NCBI GenBank assembly: GCA_951394405.1
Contig: OX596343.1
Span: forward strand, 62,001 to 126,000
DNA: 64,000 bases
Direction of reading: 5' to 3'
DNA from: Coprinellus micaceus
Taxonomy: Eukaryota; Basidiomycota; Agaricomycetes; Agaricales; Psathyrellaceae
Shown here piece after piece: positions 34,061 to 45,283 of this stretch. The notes beneath the pieces are model-generated. The model ran no database searches. It saw only the letters and a list, made by a program, of their open reading frames with translations, and was not told where the DNA came from. The number at the start of each line of letters is the position of its first letter. The first letter of the stretch is position 1. The position numbers and the translations under genes were made by a program.

Positions 34061-34611
34061 TAACCAAGGTACGATGGGGATAGGCGGACCGTGCAGCGTA
34101 CCTTCATTCCTCGACCGGGATATCCTCCCTCAATCGTGGCTCAGATGCTTCGTTCGTTCTAGACCCTGACCGTACACGTCTTCCCCCTTATCCTGCTGAG
34201 CATTCAGGTTTTGAGGACGCCCGGTCGTCGTGGTTCCCACGGTCGTCCTCCGCGTGCTGTGGTTTGGAGGTCGCCTTCACGTTGAGTCGTCCACGTCGTC
34301 TTGGTGCACGCAAAACCCATCCGTTAAAAGAGAGATCCGCGCACGCCGGCACAAGCAGTCGAACGAGGGTCCTTGAGGAAAGCATCGGAGGATGGGAGGG
34401 AAAACCGCAGATTCCCAGAGCCGTCGTTGTCCACGTAGCGCTTGGTCCACGTCATTGTTCAGCCAGAAATCGAGAGCCACGCCGTGAAGCCCAAACAGAA
34501 TTTCGGAAGCCGCTCACGAGAGCTCGAACTCGAGATGAAGAGGGAAAGCTGTAGATTCTGCGGCAGCATCATCGTGGTCAGGAGCCAAGCTAGGCGCTCC
34601 CCACTTGGACC

Positions 34612-34625
34612 AGATAAGATAAGAT
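34612..34625. promoter_or_regulatory. Tandem GATA motif upstream of serine-rich copy B
   Basis: AGATAAGATAAGAT, identical to 23608-23621. It is preceded by a conserved GTAGATTCTGCGGCAGCATCATCGTGGTC context. Confidence 0.5.
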
Positions 34626-36689
34626 CGACTGTGAGACCGATCCTCCATTCCGGGACAGGCGGCATCGTCGGCATAACCCCAACCCCAGCTGTCAACAGAA
34701 CCCATTCCTGGAATCGTTATCCCCCTCTTTCCCCAACTCTCGTCTTCTCACTCGTACCCGACTTGCTTGCGTCGGATATCCAACTGCCTTGTATCTCTCT
34801 TTCTCGCTTTGGCTGAACTGTTGTCTCTGATTGCTACTGGTGCTAAAGCACTACGACTATCAATGCTGCTCGAAGGGGCCGCCATCTGAATTCTTCAAAC
34901 GGATACACTGAGGCCATGAGATCGATTGATTTTGGAGGACATTCAGAGTGAATATGAATCGATACCTTCTCCCACTCACGCGTAGAGGAACGACGGCGAA
35001 TATCCTCTTGTCTCGAAGTCGGCGTTGAGGATCCTCGCTCCCACCGAACTCGACCCTTCAGCGCTGGCTTTCCAAGTACTGCGTGTTGAGCTGCCCTCTA
35101 AGCTCTTGGGCACTCAGACGCAATGATCTAACGTACGACGCTGCTTGGGGTACTGTTTTCTCTGCGACGGCTTGTCGCAATCTCAAAAACTCGGAAGGAC
35201 GGACCCCCGGCGTAAGCGATCTGTTCGTCAGCGACTCAGTCTCCCTTAACGCTACCACCAACGATTAAACGCCCTCCGCCACCTTCTTCTCGTCCTCTAC
35301 GGCTGTTATATTATAGTCGGAGGGATATACCCACTCCGATCGATGGCTCATGAGCGAAGGTGATCTTACGCCCGTCCATCACCCCACTACGGAGGAGTGC
35401 ACGGACGATTGTGTTCGACTCGTTACGCCGATCTGCAATAGGAGGAATGGAAGAGCTCCTCTGTGCTACCCTACATACCGAGAGAATCGCTCACGGAATC
35501 GTTCAACCGATCGTCGATCCTAGACGCTAGACAACATACTCTCAAGCGAAAACGGAGTCGCTTAAAGTCCAGGGGGAAAACGTCGAGCTCTCCAGCCTCT
35601 GGTTCCTCTCTCGCCGGTGTCACTGTGAGCGTTCCCAAACAACAGCTTTCTGTGTACTCGACGGCGAGATCTGGACAACCGACAGCGGCGAGGGCACGAT
35701 ACTGGGGTAGTGTTCTCGAAGATCCGACTTCGGTTTCCACAATCAGCCACCCGACGGAATATTCAAACCGGTCAGTTCAAAGTGTGGAAGGGGCAATGAG
35801 ACGGATGGTGCGTCAGTCGGAAATGTTGTCTCTCACAGAGAGGCCGAGCTATCGAGCGAGTCTTCTCGCAACACGAGAGGGTGCTGTGTGCTATACTCGG
35901 CTGGCCACAGCATGAACGACGGAGCCTGGGGTTAGAAATTCCACACCAGTACCGCCGCTACAGCACGTTGAACATGATTGCCGACTTTGTCTATCCTAGT
36001 AGGGTGGGTACACGCAACACGAAGGAAATACGTCAATGAATGGGCCTTGTATGACTAGATTGCCACACCGTCGGCGGCCAGAGGTGAAGGCGTGTCCAAC
36101 AGAGCTTTGTGAGGGAGGCGATGTATTTGGAACCGGAAATGAGCCTAGTAAAGCTCCGCTCAACCTCGTGGCACACAGCAGTACGACTTCCGTCGACGGG
36201 CGCTAATTTCATTTGATCGGGGGAAGCGGGATCTGTAAACCGCATCATCTTCCTCCCAAGCCTGAGCATGTTCAGCACAGCTATGATTTGTCGCGTCGCA
36301 TTGAGCAAACGGATCCCGACTCCCGAGTATCTCCAACGGTTCCTTCGATTCCGTCTCCCTCTCCTCGAGCGCTTCCGAGTGAAGTCTGGGTGCAGCGACA
36401 CCGCTTCAACGCTAGCTCCGGAAGGGAAGGTGGGAGACGATGAAACCTTGGCGTTGGTCTAGACGTGCGCGGGGGATGATAGAGCCGTTATAGTTGAATG
36501 TTCACCGCGTCGAGTTTCCCTCCGCCTGAGATTCTTCCTCCCGTATCTCCCCTTTGAACCGCTCGACTACTTCGCGAATTCATCGCATTTGAAGGATGAA
36601 GCCCCTTGAGAATCGACGTGGAGGTGTTGAACGAGTTATAAGATAGGGCGGTTCAGGGGCAAGGGAGACCCGGAGAACGTGTTTGGGTC
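34626..36689. other. Mostly non-coding; relic of a kinase-gene 5' end
   Basis: 34626-34880 is homologous to the leader and first codons of the kinase-like gene (37593-37790: TGGCTGAACTGT, GCTGCTCGAA), but the frame is lost. From 34880 to 36690 no gene is recognised. The longest frame (35463-35915) has Ser/Arg-rich composition without a known motif. Confidence 0.45.
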
Positions 36690-36935
36690 AGAATGCGCTT
36701 CGACCACGGGGAAGTGTCGGTTGGGAGGGCGATTGAAGGCATTGTTCGTGGGCGTATCGTAGGAGGAGTTTGCGAGACAGACCGAGGGCCCGGATATCGA
36801 GATGGAGGGGAAAGGGGGTGTGCAGGACGAGGAGGCGATGTGGAGCGTGTTGAGGAGGAGAAGGGTGGGTGGACTTCCGATGAGGAGATTCGGGGCGTGT
36901 TAGGTCTAGTTGGTGGGTTTGGTGGTATTGCATAA
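36690..36935 (-). pseudogene. Serine-rich family, 5' fragment (copy C')
   Basis: Matches the N-terminal part of the intact gene around 43090-43220 (shared GGATATCGAGATGGAGGGGAA and GTGTGCAGGACGAG blocks). Only this fragment remains, followed by the conserved upstream block and a GATA motif at 37579. Confidence 0.55.
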
Positions 36936-37578
36936 ACGGTGAGGTCGAGTATTTGGGGAAAGGAGAGGTGAGGCTAAAGTGTGGAAAACGGTAGAGGGCA
37001 AGCCGGGTCGTACGATCTTACGTTGAGTGAGGAGTCATAAACAAGGCATAATTAGATGTGATAGAAGTGCACGGACGATTAAAATGCCGGCGTACTTTGG
37101 GCTAGTTCCACTAAGAACGTCAGTAACCCTCCGTGCTTGGTATCGTGGCCTAGACCATGCACGTCCTGGCCCAGGTCCAGCCGAGTTTCAGGGTCTATTT
37201 GTTGTTGTGCTCGCAGTCGTCCCCCTCCGCGCCAGGCTGTGCGGGTCCCCTTAACGATAGGTCCTCATCTATGTCGCCTTGCTTTCATCCAGGTAGGAGT
37301 CGCCTCGAAGGAGGGAACGTTCCCTGTACCAGCTCTAGAAACTGGGCGAAAGTCGTGGGGAAAGGCACGAGAAGACGAGAGGAAGCAGTATATTCCCCAG
37401 ATTGCCGTCGTTGTTTCCCCACGTCATCGTTCGTTCGAGTCGAGAAATCTACCCAAAGCAAGAGCTTGAATTTCGAAAGCCAGGCATGTGGCATCCAATC
37501 TGAGAAAAGGTGTCGATTCTGCGACGACATCATAGTGGTCGGGAGTCAAGCCAGGTTCTGGCGCTTGCGGCTTGGACG

Positions 37579-37592
37579 AGATAAAATAAGAT
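37579..37592. promoter_or_regulatory. GATA motif between copy C' and the kinase-like gene
   Basis: AGATAAAATAAGAT keeps one AGATAA site at the same place as in the other copies. It lies 142 bp before the kinase-like start codon, so it could serve that promoter. Confidence 0.45.
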
Positions 37593-37733
37593 CTGTGCGT
37601 GGGACCACGGCATTGCCGGCAGAGCCCCAACCGCAACTTGAACGACCAAACCTCTTCGTCACCTCTCTCCTCTTCGTCCTCGTTTCCCAGTTGCTTCTAT
37701 CTCGGGCTCGCTCTGGCTGAACTGTGTCTTTAA

Positions 37734-39804
37734 ATGGCTGCTGCTGGCGCTGACGTGCGACTGTCGACGCTGCTCGAACCGAAAAGTCCACAACATGGAG
37801 GGTCCGGGAGTGCGGAGGAGCCACCGGCAGTCCCACCCGGTGGAACTGAGGAGCAAGCACTCCACCGATTCACCACCCCCGTCCTCCGGGCATACTCCAC
37901 CGACGAGCCTGCCATCACGCGCACCACTATCTCAACCCATGGACCTAGAGTCCAACTGTTCCGGTCCCTGCATCCCATTTCCGAGTCCTCGGCGCTTCAC
38001 TGTCCTGATGAGATTCTCCAAGCACCAGCGCTGGACGAAAACGACGCTGAGGTCATTGGGGCCATGGGATGGGAGGAGAACGATATCAGGGATATGTTTC
38101 AACCTATCATGACGGCCCTGCAGGTGAAGATCCGCCATCGCCTTGGTGTTGGTCGCCTGGACCTCAGCGCGAGGCACCGCTCCGACAATAATAAAGCCTC
38201 TGATGTCATCTTCACTTACAAATCGAAAATCTTCAGCTTTGGAGACTTCAAAACGAGTCTCGCGGTGAACGCAAAGGTATTCACTCAGTTCCCCTTGGGC
38301 AGCACCGAACCGCCCCTCCGCCTCTCCGCCTCCATTGTAGCGCTATTCAATCAGGTAACGTCGTTAGTGAACCCCTTCCTTGTGCCGCCCCATTGAGGCT
38401 CCCACCTTAGATGGCTGGTGATGCCAAGATCATTCGCAAGAAGTGGGGTGACAACAGCACCCTCCCTGAGAAGGAGACCGCCACACTTCTCACTGCATTC
38501 CCCTCTTATATCTTTATCGTTGTATTCCACTTCCCCACAGGTGTGATAGAGCCAACCATCCATGTGTCGCGGAACCTCATTAAGTGTACGTTCTTCAATC
38601 GAATCACCCAATATCCACGCTGGAACCAATTTGAACAGTCACCCCACCTTCCGGGATGGAAGCAAAGGATGTGTTCCTCCTCAACGTATTTGACCACAGC
38701 CATGTGTTCAACTACGTCAAACACATGTTCTGGGCCCAATACATCGTCACCTACCATCACGTCAAAGACGGTGTTGAACATCGCTACACCACGGAGGAGC
38801 AGTACCGAGGACAGAATGAAGGGTTGATACTGAGGTTGCGAGAGGCCCAGTCTGCCCTCGGCGAGGTGCACACATATCCGTTCACTATAAAATTAATACA
38901 TTCCATCGACAACAGCATCAAGACGGTGTGGTACATGGTTCCGTACCTCCTCCATCACCTGCTATGGCAATCGGGACTGACATCCCAAATGCGAATCAAC
39001 GGAGCACGGAGAGTCGAACTCCTGGGACATCACACTCTTGCCATGGACTATGCGTACGTACTAAGTCATCATCCTGCACCCATTCATCACCTACTGACCT
39101 CCCATATCTTCGACGTCTAGCAAGCCACAATGGCGTCTAATGGAATATCTGTACGTACTCGGCTACTTCCGCACTTTTTTTTGTCAAGGCTGACGGCCCG
39201 AAATTCCAGGACGAGGCGGTTCTGGCCTCTCATCCTTTCTGAGGGAGTGCATTGGCAATCGTCGTGGGAGTATGACAAACGATTTTTCTTGTATCGGCAC
39301 TGTAACCTATTCATCAAGATATACGGGCCCAGCGACAAGCACGAGTTTTACGCAGAACTTCGCCTGTACACCGACTGCAAGGCGCTGCAGGGTCAGGTCA
39401 TCCCTCGTTGCTATGGCAGTGGGCATGTCGAAGGGTCTGAAGCTCGATTCATCATCGTATCATACGAGGGTGAACCGTTACAAGAATGGAGTTCCGAAAC
39501 CAGGTATAAACTCTGCACTCGATAAACCACGTTACCACCCTCACTGACATGTCTGCTTGTTCAGAATCGAGGCTGAGGAGCTTCTTCGTCAACTCCACCA
39601 AGCCGGGTTCCATCACCATGATATCAAGCCCGACAACGTCGTCGCCAACCGCACAGGTCGCCTCAAACTCATCGATTTCGGCCTTTCGTCCCGCTGCGAC
39701 GACTCGTCCTGTGATATTGTCGAGTAAATACATGTGTGCCGCCATGCCGCCTTGGGCTCTGTCTCATTTACACTTTGAATTAACACCATTCCAGGTTGCG
39801 CTAA
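37734..39804 (+). CDS. Protein-kinase-like gene with unknown N-terminal domain
   Basis: Seven exons fit in phase: 37734-38354, 38411-38540, 38639-39053, 39121-39150, 39210-39503, 39565-39723 and 39795-39804, giving 552 residues. The exon 2/3 border is the least certain. Residues about 1-375 match nothing I recognise. The C-terminal part has kinase hallmarks: CNLFIKIYG (ATP-binding Lys), FYAELRLY (alpha-C Glu), HHHDIKPDNVV (catalytic Asp and metal-binding Asn) and IDFGLSS (DFG). The chain ends 14 residues after DFG with CDIVELR, so activation segment, APE motif and most of the C-lobe are absent. That suggests a degenerate or minimal kinase such as occurs in fungal accessory families, though a missed downstream exon is possible. 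The ATG at 37734 opens an Ala-rich N-terminus. Confidence 0.7.
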
Positions 39805-40928
39805 ACGCGCACTCTTATTATTCTAAACTGGGGCTGCAGGCGTGTTCCCCGCTACGACTTGAGGTTGACGTTGAGGCAAAGTTGGGTTGGACCCACATTC
39901 ATCAACATTTCCATCGGGTCGACCTCACTCCTCGATACATCCCACCCTACCTTAGAAATTGGGACCTGGAGGTGCAATGTTTGGACGAATTAGGAGACCC
40001 CGACGATCTCAATTCACACCAGAGTCCATGACGCGCGAACCGTATCGGGATATCCTACTGAGGACTGGTGGCGTCCTGCTCCCTCTCGAATGCAGACCGT
40101 TTTCCAGACGTCGGCAAATACGAAAATAAACCAGTCTCGGCCCGCAACTCGAGCTGTCTTCCCTGTTCTTTGTCGCTAACCGAGGGCTACCGGTGCTGCC
40201 ATGGTCGATGTCAGACCCCCGGCAGAGATGTGATTACGGTGTAGTAATCGTACACCATCGCCTGGAACGATGTCTCGGGGTTGAAATACTTCGCATACTC
40301 AACCCCATTTGAGTGTCTTCTTGTCTTCTTGCCCATAAGTGTACCTACCTAGTCTCTTTCGTTCGCTCTTCGTCATCCAGATTATTTCGTAATCCTACCG
40401 TCTCTTGGTGCTCGAACCACCCTCCAGCCCGATCGATCCTGTCGTAGGCGTAGGTTCCGGAACCCTGCCAATCCTCTTATCCCTGTGCACAATTCGTTTA
40501 TGTGGGACACTCAGACACGCAGGAGGATATGCTTATCATTAGTCGGCGTGATATCTAACCGCAGCCACAGCCATCGTAAAGTCAGAAAACGTAACAGTAT
40601 TCCAGTAGTAGGTATAAGTATAGAGACGGATATCATACGCCGTCCGTTGATGCCCTAATACTCGCTATTCTAGATGTTGGGGGAAACGGTTGGGGACGGG
40701 GGCCATTATAAACAATCGTACGAGGAGAAGTAGATGGAAATCGTAAAGTTAAGGGGGGAATGGGGTGTCGATGGCGTCGACTTTTAAGTTTCGAAGGACC
40801 GAAGATGGACGTGGTATTAACAGGGAATGAAGAATGAAACGAAGGGAGTTGTGAAAGGGAGAAGAACGGGAAACAGACGAAAGGGAGCCAGTAGAACGGA
40901 GGGTCTAGAGACATGCGCCCTACTAATC
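39805..40928. other. CHAT-type 3' flank without its CHAT gene
   Basis: 39805-40310 shows nothing recognisable. 40310-40930 is homologous to the 3' flanks of CHAT1 and CHAT3 (CTACCTAGTCTCTTTCGTTCG, GCTCGAACCACCCTCCA, GGACACTCAGAC), yet no CHAT exon precedes it. The CHAT gene of this copy seems to have been deleted or never copied. Confidence 0.6.
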
Positions 40929-43265
40929 TCACAGCCCCTCACCCCCACTCAAGAACCTAACCATATCCCTCCTCTCCCCTCCTCCCCTCCTCGGACCTCC
41001 AAACCCCGTACTCGGAAACCCACTCTCACTCCCCCCTCTTCCCCTTCCTTCCACTTCACGCCCTCCCCCCGCTTTACCTCTCGCACCCACTTCGCGCTCT
41101 CCCCCCACTTTACCCCTCGCACCCTCACCCTCCCCATCCCCTCGCCCCTCACCACCCTCCTCCCGAACCGCATAACGCCGCTCACCCACAACACCCTGCC
41201 TCACCCCCACAACACTCCCACTCCGACTTCCCCTCTTACTCGCATTCCCACTCCCGCTCCCACTCCCACTCCTACTCCCATCCCTACTCGAACCCCCACT
41301 CCCCGTCTCCACCACGCTCGTGGCCCTAGCCCGCCCGCTCGACGCCGCAAACGAGCCCGCGAACGGTGACGGAGGCGGGATCGAAGGGTGGGGCGAGGGG
41401 GTATACGAGGGATTCGCACTCGGGACGTAAGACGGGTTAGGCGAGGGCGTATGGCTCGGACCGAAATCCTCGGCATCGAAGAACCCCAACCCCTGCTCGA
41501 CCGTGCTCGGGCTCACATATTTCCCCTCTTCACCCGCGAACGTCGGGGACAGTGGGTTCGCCTCTGCGAACGTGGGGGATAGAGGAGACGGGGAGGCGAC
41601 CGATGTGGATTGGGACGTCGAGCCTGAAGATCTGGACGATTTCTTCGAGGACGACGATTTGGATTTCCGATCTTTCGTCTCTTTCCTCGTCGTGACGGTC
41701 GTCGGGAGGGGGAGGGGTAGATCCGAGGGGTACGTAGGCCCAGGTCCCAGCGGGGATGGGGACGCCGGGGCGTGCCCATGCGAACTGGACGTTCCCCTCG
41801 ACATCGTCCTCCTATGCGCGTGCTTAGGCGCGGCATGGCTCTGGCTTCCTCCACCACTCCCCTTGCTCTCCGCACCAACCCGGGGATTCGACCCCGAGTT
41901 CGACGAAGACCCCCTCGCGCTCCGATGCTCCGCGTAACTCCGCCTGGGACCCGCATACAACTCCCCATCTAAATCGACTTCGTCCGCCTCACCTTCCTCC
42001 GGACCGTTGGACTCGACAGAGACGAAGTCACCGAAATCTTCCTGTTGCGAGGAAGGTGTTGGAGGCGCGCTCGTCTTCGCTTCACCAGTATTATCATTGG
42101 ACCCGCGTCCCCGTACTCGAGCTCCGGGATCCATCTCACCACCCTTCGACCCCGCGTCTCCCTCCCTCCTTCCACCATCCCTACTCCCACTTTCCCCCGT
42201 CCTCGACGTCGTCCCCGATGTCCTACTAGACGACGTCCCGCTCCGACTTCTCCTGCTGAGGATCAAAGCCCCAGCAGCCGGGACCGCACTCCCACTCCCC
42301 TGGAACCCCTCAAACTCCTCCCCCTCCCCCTCCTCCGGCAACACACCCTGCATCTTCGCCCGCTCCAACTTCAACCTCTCCCTCTCCAGCGCATCCCTCG
42401 TCTCTTTGCCTTCCTTCCCTCCATGCCTCCCTTCCCTCCTCTCCCGGCGTTTCCGCCTTCGTTCCTCCTTCTCGGATTGTTTCTGCAGGAGACGTTGTTC
42501 CTCGAAGGCGATAGATTGGGCTAGAAGCGTAGGGTCGGTGGAGAACTCGTCGATGGCGGATGCGGAGAGGAGCGCGGCGTCCGAGTCGGCGTCGAATGTT
42601 GCGGAGGTGCGGATCGTGCCCAACGATGGTGTAGAACTCGACGGACCTTCCCCACCCCTCCTACTTGATCCCTCATGATCCACGTGGGTATGGTCGGGCA
42701 ACGACGTATACAACACATCATCCTCCTCCCCCAGCGTAATCGGCGCCGGCTCCTTCCTCCGCGCCGCACCGAACAGGTCGAACCCAAACAACGTGATCCT
42801 CTTCTTCTCCTTCTCCTTCCTGCCCTTCCGTCGATTCCGCCCGAAATTGGAGTGCATGGAGACGCGTTCGACGTCGTCGTCGTCTGAGAAGGAGGAGGAG
42901 GAGTGCGATGCGAGGAGGCCTTGGAGTTCGTCGGGGCGGGCGCGGGGGATGGAGGAGCCGTCGGGGTTGGGTGTCCAGCTGGCGTCTGCGCTTCCGCGTG
43001 GGCCGTCTCTCCTAGTAGTATTGTTCGCGCTAGTGGCGTTCCTCCTAGGTTGAGGCTCCGGGTTGAGATGTTGGTTCAGACTGTCGTCCGATGGGACGGT
43101 TCGGAGGCAAGGGAGACATGCTGAAGGCCCGGGTATCGAGATGGAGGGGAAGGAAGGTGTGCAGGACGAGATGGCGGTGTGCAGGGTGTCAAGGAGGGAG
43201 AAGGGTGTGTGAGCCTCGGCGTGGCCTTGGTCTTGCATCCCAGTTGGGAGGGCGATTGGGGGCAT
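40929..43265 (-). CDS. Intact serine-rich protein of unknown function
   Basis: One open exon from ATG 43265, 778 residues. Most of it is low-complexity Ser/Gly/Pro/Arg sequence predicted to be disordered. It has a short KKRITLFGFDLFG hydrophobic patch (about residue 165), a charged predicted coiled coil (FEEQRLLQKQSEKEERRRK, about 260-320), a QQEDFGDFVSVESNGPEEG acidic motif, SPSTVEQGLGFFDAEDFG, then Arg/Gly-rich repeats and a conserved STGFGG ... MVRFLSGGEGL end. Four decayed relatives exist in the window, so this is the parent or sole survivor. An upstream exon or 5' UTR (43430-43900) is shared with copies A and D, so the true start may be earlier. No known family or catalytic motif was recognised. 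Neighbouring copies always converge on a CHAT gene or its 3' remnant. Confidence 0.75.
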   Translation of the reverse strand: MPPIALPTGMQDQGHAEAHTPFSLLDTLHTAISSCTPSFPSISIPGPSACLPCLRTVPSDDSLNQHLNPEPQPRRNATSANNTTRRDGPRGSADASWTPNPDGSSIPRARPDELQGLLASHSSSSFSDDDDVERVSMHSNFGRNRRKGRKEKEKKRITLFGFDLFGAARRKEPAPITLGEEDDVLYTSLPDHTHVDHEGSSRRGGEGPSSSTPSLGTIRTSATFDADSDAALLSASAIDEFSTDPTLLAQSIAFEEQRLLQKQSEKEERRRKRRERREGRHGGKEGKETRDALERERLKLERAKMQGVLPEEGEGEEFEGFQGSGSAVPAAGALILSRRSRSGTSSSRTSGTTSRTGESGSRDGGRREGDAGSKGGEMDPGARVRGRGSNDNTGEAKTSAPPTPSSQQEDFGDFVSVESNGPEEGEADEVDLDGELYAGPRRSYAEHRSARGSSSNSGSNPRVGAESKGSGGGSQSHAAPKHAHRRTMSRGTSSSHGHAPASPSPLGPGPTYPSDLPLPLPTTVTTRKETKDRKSKSSSSKKSSRSSGSTSQSTSVASPSPLSPTFAEANPLSPTFAGEEGKYVSPSTVEQGLGFFDAEDFGPSHTPSPNPSYVPSANPSYTPSPHPSIPPPSPFAGSFAASSGRARATSVVETGSGGSSRDGSRSGSGSGSGNASKRGSRSGSVVGVRQGVVGERRYAVREEGGEGRGDGEGEGARGKVGGEREVGARGKAGGGREVEGRGRGGSESGFPSTGFGGPRRGGGERRDMVRFLSGGEGL

Positions 43266-44300
43266 GGTTGAGTGCGGGTGGTGTGGGGTCGGTCGTTGGC
43301 TGGCTGTCGGTATATTGGGGATGGGTATGAGGAGAGGCGGAGAGAGTGAAGAGGATGGCTGAGGGAGGAGAAAGGTCAACGACGCTGCGGCCGTCCTCAA
43401 CGGACAGAGACACACCTTAACCCTAGCGAAGTCTAACCAAGTTTACACCAACCAGTCGTCACACTCGAACGTCTTCCAGCTATCGGCTCGAGTCGAAATC
43501 GAGTATGGTGGGTATAGGCGTCTAGGAGGGACGGGTGGGTGATGTTAGAGAGGGTGGAGCAGGGCTGGGAGAGGAGGCGTACCTTGGTTTGGGTATCCTC
43601 GTTCCTCCAAGTATCCAGTATCCAATCCGAGATCCTTCTAGCGTTCCAAGGCTTCGTACCCAAGCTGTCCGTCGCGTAAACTCCGTCTTCGAGTCGTCCG
43701 ACTTCAATCCAATCCGGGAGAACGTCGTCTTCGTTCGGCGCAGTCGTCCTTCCGCAGCGTAGCGCCAGTCGTCGTACCGCAATCGTCGTTTGTCTTCCAA
43801 GAGCCGTCCAGTCGTCAACCAACACACGCGCGCTGGCACAAGGCAACCCAAAGTCAAGCCACAAGATCCAAGAAATCAAACGACAGTCGTCGTCCAATGC
43901 AAGCAGGTGATTGCGCTACAGCACCGTGCCAAGCATCGTGGTGGGAGTCAGGAACACAGGTGAAGCCGGTGGGCCGAGATTGTTGCGTCGCCTGGGGTTG
44001 GGGTTTCGGTGATCGCGGAAGGGGAGGGAGCCGGTGCGGGCGGGGAGGGGAGATTAGATTAGATTCTGCCTCCAGGTTCTTTGAGGGGGAGGGAAGGAAG
44101 CGTGCGATGAGACTAACGGAGCCCTCGTTTGAGTCAGAATTTGTTGGCTCAGAGCAAGTGTTGCGATGCGAGTACGTCTCGACACCAGATCAACTTGCGT
44201 ACCGACGGCTCGACCTTGATAGCCCGCCTGTGACCCCGCCGACCTTCAGTGCACGAGCGCAACTCGAGCGATCTCCTTGGAACGAAGAATTTAGTTAGGT
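43266..44300 (-). other. 5' exon/leader and upstream region of the serine-rich gene
   Basis: On the minus strand, 43897-43580 is open and homologous to copies A and D up to a conserved donor (GGATACCCAAACCAAGGTACG). A second donor-like GTGTGTCTCTG lies near 43410. A degraded GATA-like run, AGATTAGATTAGATT, is at 44051-44065, where the other copies have tandem GATA sites. Confidence 0.5.
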
Positions 44301-45283
44301 GAGTGGAATATGCGAGCTGGTCGAACCGTGATCCTCTCTGCCCATGCCCAATCGTCGTGCATTAGGCGTCTATCAGTTCTGTCAGGATCTAAACATGCTC
44401 ACGAAGCACAAATCCCCAAGGCTCCCTATGGAAGGATGGATGCACGTCGCGACGTTGGCGAACACTGCGATTGTACGAAGTGCCGAGACGGTGTGGAGTG
44501 AGGTGTAGAACGATGGGTGAACTTGAAGAGCATGGTTGGTCTACCCGTCGTGTCGGTGCACAGGATCCGGCGGAGCCTTGTCGTGTCAATGGCCGTGCGG
44601 GGTACCCCTTCGACAAAGACGCGACGCCTCTGAGTCTGTGAACATGCACATTCGCTGAAGCCTACCTCGTGAAATCGGAGACACACAAAGAACACAGTCT
44701 CCCTCCCGGCGTCGCTCGTCGACCGGTCTTCTCGTGACCCTTGAAATTCCGAGTGTGTTCCGAATAATAGCACACCCTCACGGAGACCCTGCACGGGTCT
44801 CATGGACAGGACAAACGGTGCGTTTCGGGTGCTCTAACCCGTATCGAATCCGAATCCGAATTCGAATGTACCATTCAAAATCAGGTTCCGCTCTCGTCAT
44901 CCCGGTGGTGGCGCCGCCACTTCGTGTTTGATTCCCGTGCGTAGGCTCACTCGCGCGCCGACGGGCGGTATGTATCCTGAGTGTGACGGATCTCGAACCC
45001 TCACAGGAAAGTGTCCCTGTTCACTTCAATCTTCGTCCTATGTGCGATTTCAGTACATGCTCAAAATCATTCCCGTCGGAAGTTTAGCTAGTGAAGGCAC
45101 CGAATCGCTCCTAGTAGGTTCTAATACCATGATCGCCCACGCTGAACTTTGAACGTATACCGGCCCGACCTCGCTCACTCTCCCCATTTGGTCCAGACCC
45201 TGAACCCGATCGGTTAAAGGGAATTCCATGGACGATGTCATCCTTCCCGCTCGAGTGACGTAGTGACGTCGTCTTTTGCGATA
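44301..45283. other. No gene recognised
   Basis: About 1 kb without a convincing frame. It contains a GAATCCGAATCCGAATTCGAA run near 44845, similar to GAATTCGAATTCGAA runs in the repeat field that follows. Confidence 0.5.

Noticed and set aside
38990..39030. tRNA-like T-arm, GGAGAGTCGAACTCC read in reverse.
   Set aside because: No matching acceptor strand or anticodon arm lies at the right distance, and the segment falls within a phase-consistent exon of the kinase-like gene.
43433..43897. Separate gene encoding a 154-residue protein on the minus strand.
   Set aside because: It aligns with 5' segments of serine-rich copies A and D ending at a conserved donor site, so it is better read as an upstream exon or leader of the serine-rich gene.
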